From: Paramagnetospirillum magnetotacticum MS-1
GTDB taxonomy: Bacteria > Pseudomonadota > Alphaproteobacteria > Rhodospirillales > Magnetospirillaceae
Direction: 5' to 3'
DNA length: 64,000 bases
Assembly: GCF_000829825.1 (NCBI RefSeq)
Contig: NZ_JXSL01000025.1
Span: 62,001-126,000, forward strand
The notes below the pieces were generated by a model, which was not told the DNA's origin, did not search any database, and was given only the letters and a program-made list of their open reading frames with translations. Shown here piece after piece: positions 50,984 to 59,102 of the stretch. A program made the position numbers and the translations under genes. The first letter of the stretch is position 1. Every line of letters begins with the position of its first letter.

Positions 50984-52437
50984 GACAAACCTCCGATGCA
51001 GACGTATTTGGTCTCCATGAAGTCATCCAACCCGTATTTGGAGCCCTCGCGGCCCAGGCCGGATTCCTTGATGCCGCCGAAGGGCGCGACCTCGTTGGAG
51101 ATGAGGGATTCGTTGACTCCGACCATGCCGCATTCCATGGCCTCGGCCACCCGGAAGACCCGGGCCAGATCGCGGGAGTAAAAGTATCCGGCCAGTCCGA
51201 ATTGCGAGGCATTGGCCAGTTCCACGGCCTCCTCCTCGGTCTCGAAGCGCACCAGCGGCGCCACAGGGCCGAAGGTCTCCTCCTGGAAGCACAGCATTTG
51301 GGCCGTCACATCGGCCAGCACCGTGGGCTGCCAGAAGCCGCCGCCCAGTTCATGGGGCCTGCCGCCAGTCAGCACCCGCGCGCCCTTGGATACCGCGTCG
51401 GCCACATGCGAGGCGACCTTGGCGACAGCGGCCGCGTTGATCAGCGGGCCTTGCTGCACCGGCCCCTTCAAGGCGTGCCCCACCACCATGGCGGCAGCCT
51501 TTTCAGCCAACTTGCGGCCAAACTCCTCGTAGACACCCGCCTGAACCAGGAAGCGGTTGGTGCAGATGCAGGTCTGGCCGGAATTGCGGTATTTCGAGGC
51601 CAATGCCCCCGCCACGGCGGCATCCAGATCGCAATCGTCGAAGACGATGAAGGGCGCATTTCCGCCCAGTTCAAGACTGACCTTCTTCACCGTCTCGGCG
51701 CATTGGGCCATCAGCATCTTGCCCACGCGGGTCGAACCGGTGAAGGACAGCTTGCGCACGAGCGGGTTGGCGGTCATCTCGCCCCCCACCGCGCCGGGCT
51801 GGCGGGTGGTGACGATGTTGAACACTCCCCTCGGCAGTCCGGCTCTCTCGGCCAGTTCGGCCAGGGCCAAGGCGGAAAGCGGCGTATCCTCGGCGGGCTT
51901 GACGACAACCGGGCAACCGGCGGCCAAAGCGGGCGCGCATTTGCGGGTGATCATGGCCATGGGAAAGTTCCAGGGCGTCACCGCCGCCACCACGCCGATG
52001 GGCTGCTTCATCACCAACAGACGGCGGTCGCTGGCCGTGGTGGGGATAAGATCGCCATAGGCGCGCTTGCCCTCCTCGGCGAACCACTGGATGAAGGCCG
52101 CGCCATAGACGATCTCGCCCTGGGCCTCGGGCAGCGGCTTGCCCTGCTCGGCCGACAGCAGGCGGGCCAGGGCATCCTTGTGGGCGATGATTTGTTCGAA
52201 CCAGGCCATCAGAATCGCGGCCCGTTCCTTGGCGGTGCGCCGCCGCCAGGGGCCCCAGGCCATTTCCGCGGCCTCAATGGCGCGGCGTGTTTCGGCGCCG
52301 CCCATGTCGGGGACGCTGGCCAGCAAGTGGCCGGTGGCGGGATCGAGCACGTCGAAACGGCGTCCGTCATCGGCCTCCGCCCAATGTCCGTCGATATAGG
52401 CATGGGTCTTGAGCAGGCTGGCGTCGAGGTCGGTCAC
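50980..52437 (-). CDS. gabD: Succinate-semialdehyde dehydrogenase
   Basis: The 485-residue aldehyde dehydrogenase has the GabD signature: LLSAEQGKPLPEAQGEIVYG, AVTPWNFPMAMITRKCAPAL, ELGGNAPFIVFDDCD (Glu256) and catalytic Cys290 in SGQTCICTNR. GTG 52437 follows GGGAG. The aldolase HpaI releases succinic semialdehyde, so this enzyme completes homoprotocatechuate breakdown to succinate. It has its own operator and a divergent MarR gene resembling hpaR. Confidence 0.9.
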   Translation of the reverse strand: MTDLDASLLKTHAYIDGHWAEADDGRRFDVLDPATGHLLASVPDMGGAETRRAIEAAEMAWGPWRRRTAKERAAILMAWFEQIIAHKDALARLLSAEQGKPLPEAQGEIVYGAAFIQWFAEEGKRAYGDLIPTTASDRRLLVMKQPIGVVAAVTPWNFPMAMITRKCAPALAAGCPVVVKPAEDTPLSALALAELAERAGLPRGVFNIVTTRQPGAVGGEMTANPLVRKLSFTGSTRVGKMLMAQCAETVKKVSLELGGNAPFIVFDDCDLDAAVAGALASKYRNSGQTCICTNRFLVQAGVYEEFGRKLAEKAAAMVVGHALKGPVQQGPLINAAAVAKVASHVADAVSKGARVLTGGRPHELGGGFWQPTVLADVTAQMLCFQEETFGPVAPLVRFETEEEAVELANASQFGLAGYFYSRDLARVFRVAEAMECGMVGVNESLISNEVAPFGGIKESGLGREGSKYGLDDFMETKYVCIGGLS

Positions 52438-52454
52438 GTCTCTCTCCCGAAAGA

Positions 52455-52492
52455 AGTTAACACGTTAACTACTAACATATTAGTTACATAGT
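52455..52492. promoter_or_regulatory. MarR-type operator between gabD and the second MarR gene
   Basis: Two imperfect palindromes lie side by side: AGTTAACACGTTAACT (52455-52470) and ACTAACATATTAGT (52471-52484). Their GTTAAC and TAACAT half-sites match those upstream of dctP (48820-48850), suggesting recognition by the same or sister regulators. They overlap the probable promoters of both divergent genes. Confidence 0.65.
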
Positions 52493-52556
52493 CGGGCCGG
52501 ATATGTCAAGGTCAGCTCCGCCCCCTCTCATGGCACCTTTAAGAAGTCGGGACACA

Positions 52557-53096
52557 ATGACACAATCTGGACCCCAGGCCCGCGCTAGGGGCTTGACCGC
52601 CAACGGATTCGCGAGTGATTTGCTGCTGATGTCCGCTAAGCAATCCTCTTCTCCCGACGAGCTGACGCGCCTCAGGGCCATTACGAGGTCATTGCCGCTG
52701 GCCTTGCTCAAGGCGCGCGAGGATGTGATGGCGGGCTTTCGCCCCAATCTGCGCAGCCACGACATCACCGAACAGCAGTGGCGGGCCTTGAAGTCTTTGG
52801 CCCAGACCGGCGAGATGCGGGCCGGGCAGTTGTCGCGGGCCAGCCTGATCAGCATGCCCAGCCTGACCCGGATCATCCGCACCTTGGAGAAACAGGGACT
52901 GATCGAGCGCCGCCCGGAAGAACGCGACCAGCGCGCGGCGTTGCTGTCCCTGACCGAGAAGGGCCATGAGCTGGTCCTGTCGGTCAGCCATGCGGCGGAA
53001 AAGCGCTATGACGAGATCGTCGCCGCCTTCGGCCTGGACCGGCTGGAACGGCTGCACCTCATGCTCGAAGAGCTTTCCGAGGCCTTGACCCGCTAG
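52557..53096 (+). CDS. MarR-family regulator, HpaR-like paralogue
   Basis: About 179 residues from ATG 52557. The core (RSLPLALLKAREDVMAGFRP, TEQQWRALKSLAQTGEMRAG, MPSLTRIIRTLEKQGLIERR, RDQRAALLSLTEKG) is clearly related to the HpaR-type protein at 48958 and includes the same TEQQWR segment. The start is uncertain: ATG 52503 and ATG 52629 are in frame and no candidate has a strong ribosome site. Divergent from gabD and next to shared palindromes, it probably controls gabD and itself. Confidence 0.8.
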   Translation: MTQSGPQARARGLTANGFASDLLLMSAKQSSSPDELTRLRAITRSLPLALLKAREDVMAGFRPNLRSHDITEQQWRALKSLAQTGEMRAGQLSRASLISMPSLTRIIRTLEKQGLIERRPEERDQRAALLSLTEKGHELVLSVSHAAEKRYDEIVAAFGLDRLERLHLMLEELSEALTR

Positions 53097-53116
53097 GCTT
53101 TTCCAACCGTCCCGGT

Positions 53117-54088
53117 CTACTGGGACTGACTCTGACTGGGCTGGCGCGTCACGCAGAAGCTGTCCTGAATCTCGGCGAAGATGGCCATCAACTGGGACTG
53201 CACCCAGTCGATGAACTCGTGCAGGCCGTGGTCGATGACGTGATCGATATCGTGATCGGTCAGCGCCGCGCGCAATCCATCCAGCAGTTCCAGAGCCTTG
53301 ACCCCACCGCGCAGGTGATAGCGGGTGCGAAGCTGGGTCATCAGCCAGTCCATCTGGCGCACGCAAAGAATGACCGAGCGCGGGAAGGAATCCGAGAACA
53401 GCAGGAAGGCTGCCACCGAGCGCGGCGTGATCTTGCCCGCCAGCACCCGGCGCGAGGCCTGATAACCGGCGACCGCCTTCAGCAGGGCGTTCCAGTGGCT
53501 GATATCGAGGGCCGAACCCACATCCTCGGGCCGGGGCAGCAGGGTGTGGTACTTGATGTCCAGCAGGCGGGTGGTCTGGTCGGCGCGCTCGATGGACTTG
53601 CCCAGGTGATAGAAGTAGTGGGCCTGGTCGCGATAGAAGGTGCCCTCGGTAATGCCCACATGCAGCTGGCAGGCTTCCTTGATCTCCTCGCACAGGGCGG
53701 CGAGATTGGCGGGCGCCACCGCATTGTCCGACAATCCGCCCATCCAGGTGTTCATGCGATTGATCTGGCGCCACATCTCGATGGAGATCATGGGGCGCAG
53801 CGTCCGCGCATTCTCGCGCGCCGCCTTGATGGAGGACAAGATGGAGTTGGGATTGTCGGGGTCGAGAATATAGAAGTGCGGCACCGTGCGGGCGTCGGCC
53901 ACCCGATGGCGGGCGAAAAAGCGTTCCTCGTCGGCGTTGATCTGCACCACCGCCAGCCAGTTGCGCCCGGCCCGGTCGCGGGCGAAGGTCTCGGCCACGC
54001 CCAGAATGCGGGCCAGATTCTCGGCCCGCTCCATATAGCGGGCCAGCCAGACGATGCAGTCGGCGTTGCGGGCGAGCAATTCTGTCAT
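53117..54088 (-). CDS. Alpha-E domain protein (DUF403)
   Basis: A 323-residue, almost entirely helical protein of the alpha-E family: CIVWLARYMERAENLARIL, MISIEMWRQINRMNTWMG, FYRDQAHYFYHLGKSIERAD and FLLFSDSFPRSVILCVRQMD. The family always accompanies circularly permuted ATP-grasp enzymes in predicted peptide-bond-forming systems, and its biochemical role is unknown. ATG 54088 overlaps the ATP-grasp stop by 4 bases. It converges with the MarR gene 20 bases away. Confidence 0.9.
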   Translation of the reverse strand: MTELLARNADCIVWLARYMERAENLARILGVAETFARDRAGRNWLAVVQINADEERFFARHRVADARTVPHFYILDPDNPNSILSSIKAARENARTLRPMISIEMWRQINRMNTWMGGLSDNAVAPANLAALCEEIKEACQLHVGITEGTFYRDQAHYFYHLGKSIERADQTTRLLDIKYHTLLPRPEDVGSALDISHWNALLKAVAGYQASRRVLAGKITPRSVAAFLLFSDSFPRSVILCVRQMDWLMTQLRTRYHLRGGVKALELLDGLRAALTDHDIDHVIDHGLHEFIDWVQSQLMAIFAEIQDSFCVTRQPSQSQSQ

Positions 54089-55560
54089 TGTCCTTCTCCC
54101 GCCAAAACCCAGGTATCTTTCGAGCCGCCACCCTGGGATGAGTTCACCACCAGAGATCCCTCCTTCATGGCCACGCGGGTGAGGCCGCCAGCCAGAACCT
54201 TGGTGGAGGCTCCGGTCACCGCGAAGGGGCGGAAGTCCACATGGCGGGGTTGGGTGCCCTTTTCCGTCAGTGTCGGGCTGACCGACAGGCCGATCATGGG
54301 CTGGCTGATGTAATTGGCCGGATCGGCCTTCAGCTTGGCGCGGAACTCGTCGATCTCGGCCTTGGTCGCCTTGGGTCCCAGGATCATGCCATAGCCGCCC
54401 GATTCACCCACCGGCTTGACCACCAGATGCTCCAGATTGTCGAGCGTGTATTTCAGTCCTTCCGCCTCGCGGCAGATGAAGGTCTCCACATTGGGCAGGA
54501 TGGCGTCCTCGCCCAGATAGTATTTGATGATGCGCGGCATATAGGCATAGACCGCCTTGTCGTCGGCCACGCCGGTGCCCGGCGCGTTGGCCAGCGACAC
54601 ATTACCCTTGCGGTAGGCGTCCATCAGCCCCGGCACGCCCAGCATGGAATCGGGGCGGAACACCTTGGGGTCCAGGAAGAAGTCGTCGATGCGGCGATAG
54701 ATGCTGTGCACCGGCGCCTTGCCAGCCGTGGTCAACATATAGACCCGGTCGTTCTCGACGACCAGATCGCGGCCCTCCACCAGGGGCACGCCCATCTCGC
54801 GGGCCAGGAAGACGTGTTCGAAGAAGGCCGAGTTGTAGATGCCCGGCGACAGCAGCACCACGGAAGGTTCGTCCACGCCTGCGGGCGCGATCTCTTCCAG
54901 GGCGCGGCGCAGCATCAGGCCGTAATCATCCACGGCGCGGACCCGGGTCTCTTCCATCAGATCGGGGAAGCATTGCAGCATCAGGTTGCGGTTCTCGACC
55001 ACGTAGGAAACGCCCGACGGCGTGCGGGCATTGTCTTCCAGAACCCGGAACAGTCCTTCCTGGTCGCGGATCAGGTCGATGCCGCACACATGGGAATAGG
55101 TGCCGCAGGGCACTTTCAGCCCGCGCATGAAGGAATGGAAGTTGGCGTTGCCCAGAACCAGATCGGCGGGGACGATCTTGTCGGCCAGAATCTTCTGGTC
55201 GCCATAGAGGTCGGCCAGGAACAGGTTGATGGCGGTGACCCGCTGGATGATGCCGGCCTCGAGCCGCGTCCACTCGCCCGGCGTGATCACGCGGGGCAGG
55301 ACGTCGAAGGGCAGGATGCGGTCGATGGCGTCCTTGTCCGAATAGACGGTGAAGGTGATGCCGAGATCGAACAGCTCCTTTTCGGCCCTTGCAGCGCGGC
55401 GGCGCAGATCATCGGGGTCCAGCGCATTCAGGCGGGCGGCGATGGCGGCCAATTGGGCGGCGCCGTCGTCCCTGGGCGACAGCGCCTCACAGAAAAACTC
55501 GGTCGGATCGTAGCCGGATAACAGCCCTGGGCCGGGCAGCGAAATTCTTGGCCGGGTCAT
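54085..55560 (-). CDS. Circularly permuted type 2 ATP-grasp protein (DUF404/DUF407)
   Basis: A 491-residue protein: YDPTEFFCEALSPRDDGAAQ, FDVLPRVITPGEWTRLEAGI, AINLFLADLYGDQKIL, CGIDLIRDQEGLFRVLEDNA, VLLSPGIYNSAFFEHVFLAR and VVNSSQGGGSKDTWVL are the family blocks. The fold suggests an amide or peptide ligase using ATP. ATG 55560 has AAAGGGG 8 bases upstream. It forms a two-gene unit with the alpha-E protein and is divergent from the transglutaminase gene. Confidence 0.92.
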   Translation of the reverse strand: MTRPRISLPGPGLLSGYDPTEFFCEALSPRDDGAAQLAAIAARLNALDPDDLRRRAARAEKELFDLGITFTVYSDKDAIDRILPFDVLPRVITPGEWTRLEAGIIQRVTAINLFLADLYGDQKILADKIVPADLVLGNANFHSFMRGLKVPCGTYSHVCGIDLIRDQEGLFRVLEDNARTPSGVSYVVENRNLMLQCFPDLMEETRVRAVDDYGLMLRRALEEIAPAGVDEPSVVLLSPGIYNSAFFEHVFLAREMGVPLVEGRDLVVENDRVYMLTTAGKAPVHSIYRRIDDFFLDPKVFRPDSMLGVPGLMDAYRKGNVSLANAPGTGVADDKAVYAYMPRIIKYYLGEDAILPNVETFICREAEGLKYTLDNLEHLVVKPVGESGGYGMILGPKATKAEIDEFRAKLKADPANYISQPMIGLSVSPTLTEKGTQPRHVDFRPFAVTGASTKVLAGGLTRVAMKEGSLVVNSSQGGGSKDTWVLAGEGQ

Positions 55561-55741
55561 TGATGATTCCCCTTTCTGCGCCTTTTTTCGTGGCGCGGAA
55601 CACAGCTTAGCGTCTCTTCTCGAATTGATCAAATTTAAGGCAGGAATGGCAGCCTGCCGATTCCGGGGGCTTTTATCGCCACCAAGCTTTCATCTGTGTG
55701 CTACCCTCCCCACTGCATTATGCCACTAAACACGGACGATC

Positions 55742-58700
55742 ATGGGCATTCACGTTAAACTGCGCCATACCACACGTTACAAGTATGACCGGTCGGTCGT
55801 TCTTTCTCCCCAGGTGGTCCGTCTGCGTCCGGCGCCCCATGCCCGTACGCCGGTTCTGTCCTATTCGTTGGATGTGGAGCCCAAGGGCCACTTCATCAAC
55901 TGGCAGCAGGACCCTCAGGGCAATTGGCTGGCCCGGCTGGTTTTCCCCGAGAAGGTCGATCACTTCACGGTGGACGTGGATCTGGTTGCCGATCTGTCGG
56001 TGGTCAATCCCTTCGACTTCTTCCTGGAGCCCGAGGCGGAGAATTTCCCCTTCGCCTATGATCCGCAGCTCGATCACGAGTTGAAGCCGTTTTTGCTGTG
56101 CGAGGAGGCCGGGCCGCTTCTGGCCGATTACGTGGCCTCCATCGACACCAGCACGCCCATGCAGACCACCAATTTCCTGGTGGCGCTGAATCAGCGGCTG
56201 CAAGAAGATATCAGCTACACCATCCGCATGGAGCCGGGCGTTCAGACGCCCGAACAGACTCTCGGTCTGAAGAAGGGCTCGTGCCGGGATTCCGCCTGGC
56301 TCTTGGTGCAGATCCTGCGCCGCTTAGGCCTCGCCGCGCGCTTCGTGTCGGGCTATCTGATTCAGCTGGTTCCCGACGTCAAGCCGCTGGACGGTCCGGC
56401 CGGGGCGGCGGAGGACTTCACCGACCTGCATGCCTGGACCGAGGTCTATCTGCCCGGCGCGGGCTGGATCGGTCTTGACCCCACATCGGGGCTGTTGACC
56501 GGCGAGGGGCATATCCCGCTGGCCGCCTCGCCCGATCCCACCAGCGCCGCGCCCATCACCGGCGCGGTGGAGATGTGCGAGGTTTCCTTCGAGCACCATA
56601 TGGGCATCGCCCGCGTGCTGGAAACGCCGCGCGTCACCAAGCCCTATACCGAGGACCAGTGGCAGGCCGTGCTGGAACTCGGCGATCTGGTGGACGAGAA
56701 ACTGAAACAGGGCGATGTGCGCCTGACCCAGGGTGGCGAGCCCACCTTCATCTCCACCTCCGACCCGGACGGCGAGGAGTGGAACACCAGCGCGGTCGGC
56801 CCCACCAAGCGGGCCTTCGCCGATACCCTGATCCGCCGTTTGCGCGACCGCTTCGCCCCCGGCGCGCTGATCGCCTATGGCCAGGGCAAGTGGTATCCGG
56901 GCGAGAGTCTGCCGCGCTGGGCCTTCTCGCTGATCTGGCGCGACGACGACGAGGTGGTGTGGCGCAACCCTCGGCTGATCGCCCTGGAATCCGAGGACAA
57001 TTCCCCCACCCATGACGAGGCCCGCGACTTTTCCAAGGCGCTGTGCCGTCATCTGGGGGTCGATCCCGATTTCGCCATGCCCGCCTGGGAAGATCCCGCC
57101 TATTACCTGCTGCGGGAACAGGCGCTGCCCATCAATGTGGACCCCATCGATTCCAAGCTGGAAAATCCGGAAGAGCGCGCCCGTCTGGCCACGGTGTTCA
57201 AGCGGGGCCTGGGCACCCCCACGGGCTATGTCTTGCCCTTGCAGCCCTGGCAGGCCAGGGACAAGTTCCGCTGGATCACCGGGCCCTGGCCGACGCGCGA
57301 CGGCAAGCTGCTGACCATTCCCGGCGATTCGCCTTTGGGCCTGCGCCTGCCGTTGGAATCCCTGCCCTGGATTCCCGCCGACGCCTACCCTTATCACAGT
57401 GAACGCGATCCCTTCGAACCGCGCGGCCCCATGCCCCCGGCCCGGCGTCAGCGCGCCCAGACCGAGCAGGTTCCTGGGTCCGGCGCGCCCAAGGCCACGG
57501 TGCTGCAACAGATCCCGGTGGATCTGCGGCCCGTGGAGACCGCCAACGGCCTGGTCTCGGAGAATGTGCGCACCGCGCTGTGCGTCCAGCCCAGAGACGG
57601 ACGCCTCAACGTCTTCCTGCCGCCGGTGGAAACCGCCGAGCAGTATCTGGACCTGATCGAGGCGGTGGAGCTGTCCGCCGCCGAGATCGGCCGGCCCGTC
57701 CATGTGGAAGGCTATCCGCCGCCCAACGACCCGCGCCTCAAGATCATCAAGGTGACCCCCGATCCCGGCGTCATCGAGGTCAATGTCCAGCCGGTGGAGC
57801 ATTGGCGTGAACTGGTGATCAATACGGAAATCCTCTACGAGGAGGCCCACCAGGCCCGTCTGGGCACCGAGAAGTTCATGATCGACGGCCGCCATGTGGG
57901 AACGGGCGGCGGCAATCACATGGTTCTGGGCGGCTGGACGCCCGCCGACAGTCCCTTCCTGCGCCGTCCCGACCTGTTGGGCAGTCTGATCCGCTTCTGG
58001 CAGAACCATCCCAGCCTCAGCTACCTGTTCTCGGGCATGTTCATCGGGCCGACCAGCCAGCATCCCCGCGTGGACGAGGCGCGCGACGACACGCTCTATG
58101 AGTTGGAGATCGCCCTGTCGCAATTGCCGGACCCTGGCACCAATGTGGCGCCCTGGGTGGTGGACCGGGTGTTGCGCAACGTGCTGATCGACGCGTCGGG
58201 CAATACCCACCGCACCGAGATCTGTATCGACAAGCTTTATTCCCCCGACGGTCCCACCGGGCGCCTGGGCCTGGTGGAGTTCCGCGCCTTCGAGATGCCG
58301 CCCCATGCCCGCATGAGCCTGGTGCAGCAATTGCTGCTGCGCGCCCTCATCGCCCGCTTCTGGGAGGTGCCCTATACCGAGAAGCTGGTGCGTTTCGGCT
58401 CGGCGCTCCGCGACCGCTTCATGCTGCCCCACTGGATCGAGAAGGATCTGGACGAGGTGCTGGAATGGCTGGATGTGGGCGGCATCCATTTCGACCGCTC
58501 CTGGTTCGCGCCCCATCTGGAATTCCGCTTCCAGGCGGTGGGCGCGGTCAGCCATCGCGGCATCCGCGTGGAGTTGCGCACGGCATTGGAGCCCTGGCAC
58601 GTCATGGGCGAGGAGCCGGGCGCCGGTGGCACCGTGCGCTATGTGGATTCCTCGGTGGAACGCCTGCAGGTCAAGGTTTCGGGGCTGGTGGGCGACCGCT

Positions 58701-59068
58701 ATGTGGTGGCCTGCCATGGCCGCCGCCTGCCTCTGGCCTCGACCGGGACGTCCGGCGAATGGGTGGCGGGCTTGCGCTACCGCGCCTGGAAGCCCGCGTC
58801 TTGCCTGCATCCCACTATCGGGACCCACACGCCGCTGGTTTTCGATCTGGTGGATACCTGGACGGGCGAGGCGGTGGCGGGCTGCACCTATCATGTGGCC
58901 CATCCGGGCGGGCGCAATTACGACACCTTCCCGGTCAATTCCTACGAAGCCGAGGCGCGGCGCCGCGCCCGCTTCTTCGCCTTCGGCCATTCCCACGGGC
59001 CGTTCAGGGTCGATGGCGGGGCGGTTCATCCCGACTATCCGAATACGCTAGACCTGAGGTTACAATAG
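55742..59068 (+). CDS. Large transglutaminase-like protein with DUF2126
   Basis: An 1108-residue protein: bacterial transglutaminase N-terminal domain (about 1-95, [20 protein letters not shown]), transglutaminase core with Cys181 (KKGSCRDSA), His230 ([10 protein letters not shown]) and Asp246 (GLDPTSG), then a long DUF2126 region (about 300-1105) with [30 protein letters not shown] and [17 protein letters not shown]. The core could hydrolyse or form isopeptide bonds. The 181-base gap to the divergent ATP-grasp gene should hold both promoters. Confidence 0.92.
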   Translation: MGIHVKLRHTTRYKYDRSVVLSPQVVRLRPAPHARTPVLSYSLDVEPKGHFINWQQDPQGNWLARLVFPEKVDHFTVDVDLVADLSVVNPFDFFLEPEAENFPFAYDPQLDHELKPFLLCEEAGPLLADYVASIDTSTPMQTTNFLVALNQRLQEDISYTIRMEPGVQTPEQTLGLKKGSCRDSAWLLVQILRRLGLAARFVSGYLIQLVPDVKPLDGPAGAAEDFTDLHAWTEVYLPGAGWIGLDPTSGLLTGEGHIPLAASPDPTSAAPITGAVEMCEVSFEHHMGIARVLETPRVTKPYTEDQWQAVLELGDLVDEKLKQGDVRLTQGGEPTFISTSDPDGEEWNTSAVGPTKRAFADTLIRRLRDRFAPGALIAYGQGKWYPGESLPRWAFSLIWRDDDEVVWRNPRLIALESEDNSPTHDEARDFSKALCRHLGVDPDFAMPAWEDPAYYLLREQALPINVDPIDSKLENPEERARLATVFKRGLGTPTGYVLPLQPWQARDKFRWITGPWPTRDGKLLTIPGDSPLGLRLPLESLPWIPADAYPYHSERDPFEPRGPMPPARRQRAQTEQVPGSGAPKATVLQQIPVDLRPVETANGLVSENVRTALCVQPRDGRLNVFLPPVETAEQYLDLIEAVELSAAEIGRPVHVEGYPPPNDPRLKIIKVTPDPGVIEVNVQPVEHWRELVINTEILYEEAHQARLGTEKFMIDGRHVGTGGGNHMVLGGWTPADSPFLRRPDLLGSLIRFWQNHPSLSYLFSGMFIGPTSQHPRVDEARDDTLYELEIALSQLPDPGTNVAPWVVDRVLRNVLIDASGNTHRTEICIDKLYSPDGPTGRLGLVEFRAFEMPPHARMSLVQQLLLRALIARFWEVPYTEKLVRFGSALRDRFMLPHWIEKDLDEVLEWLDVGGIHFDRSWFAPHLEFRFQAVGAVSHRGIRVELRTALEPWHVMGEEPGAGGTVRYVDSSVERLQVKVSGLVGDRYVVACHGRRLPLASTGTSGEWVAGLRYRAWKPASCLHPTIGTHTPLVFDLVDTWTGEAVAGCTYHVAHPGGRNYDTFPVNSYEAEARRRARFFAFGHSHGPFRVDGGAVHPDYPNTLDLRLQ

Positions 59069-59102
59069 GCGTTAACACCGTCGCGATTTTGGGGAGGGGA
59101 AA

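Noticed and set aside
53097-53126. GTCCC/GGGAC hairpin as terminator between the MarR and alpha-E genes
   Set aside because: The stem is only five base pairs, overlaps coding sequence and has no T-tract.
56324-59029. 901-codon minus-strand open frame
   Set aside because: It is antisense to the transglutaminase-DUF2126 gene and has the Gly/His/Arg-rich composition typical of high-GC shadow frames, with no domain.
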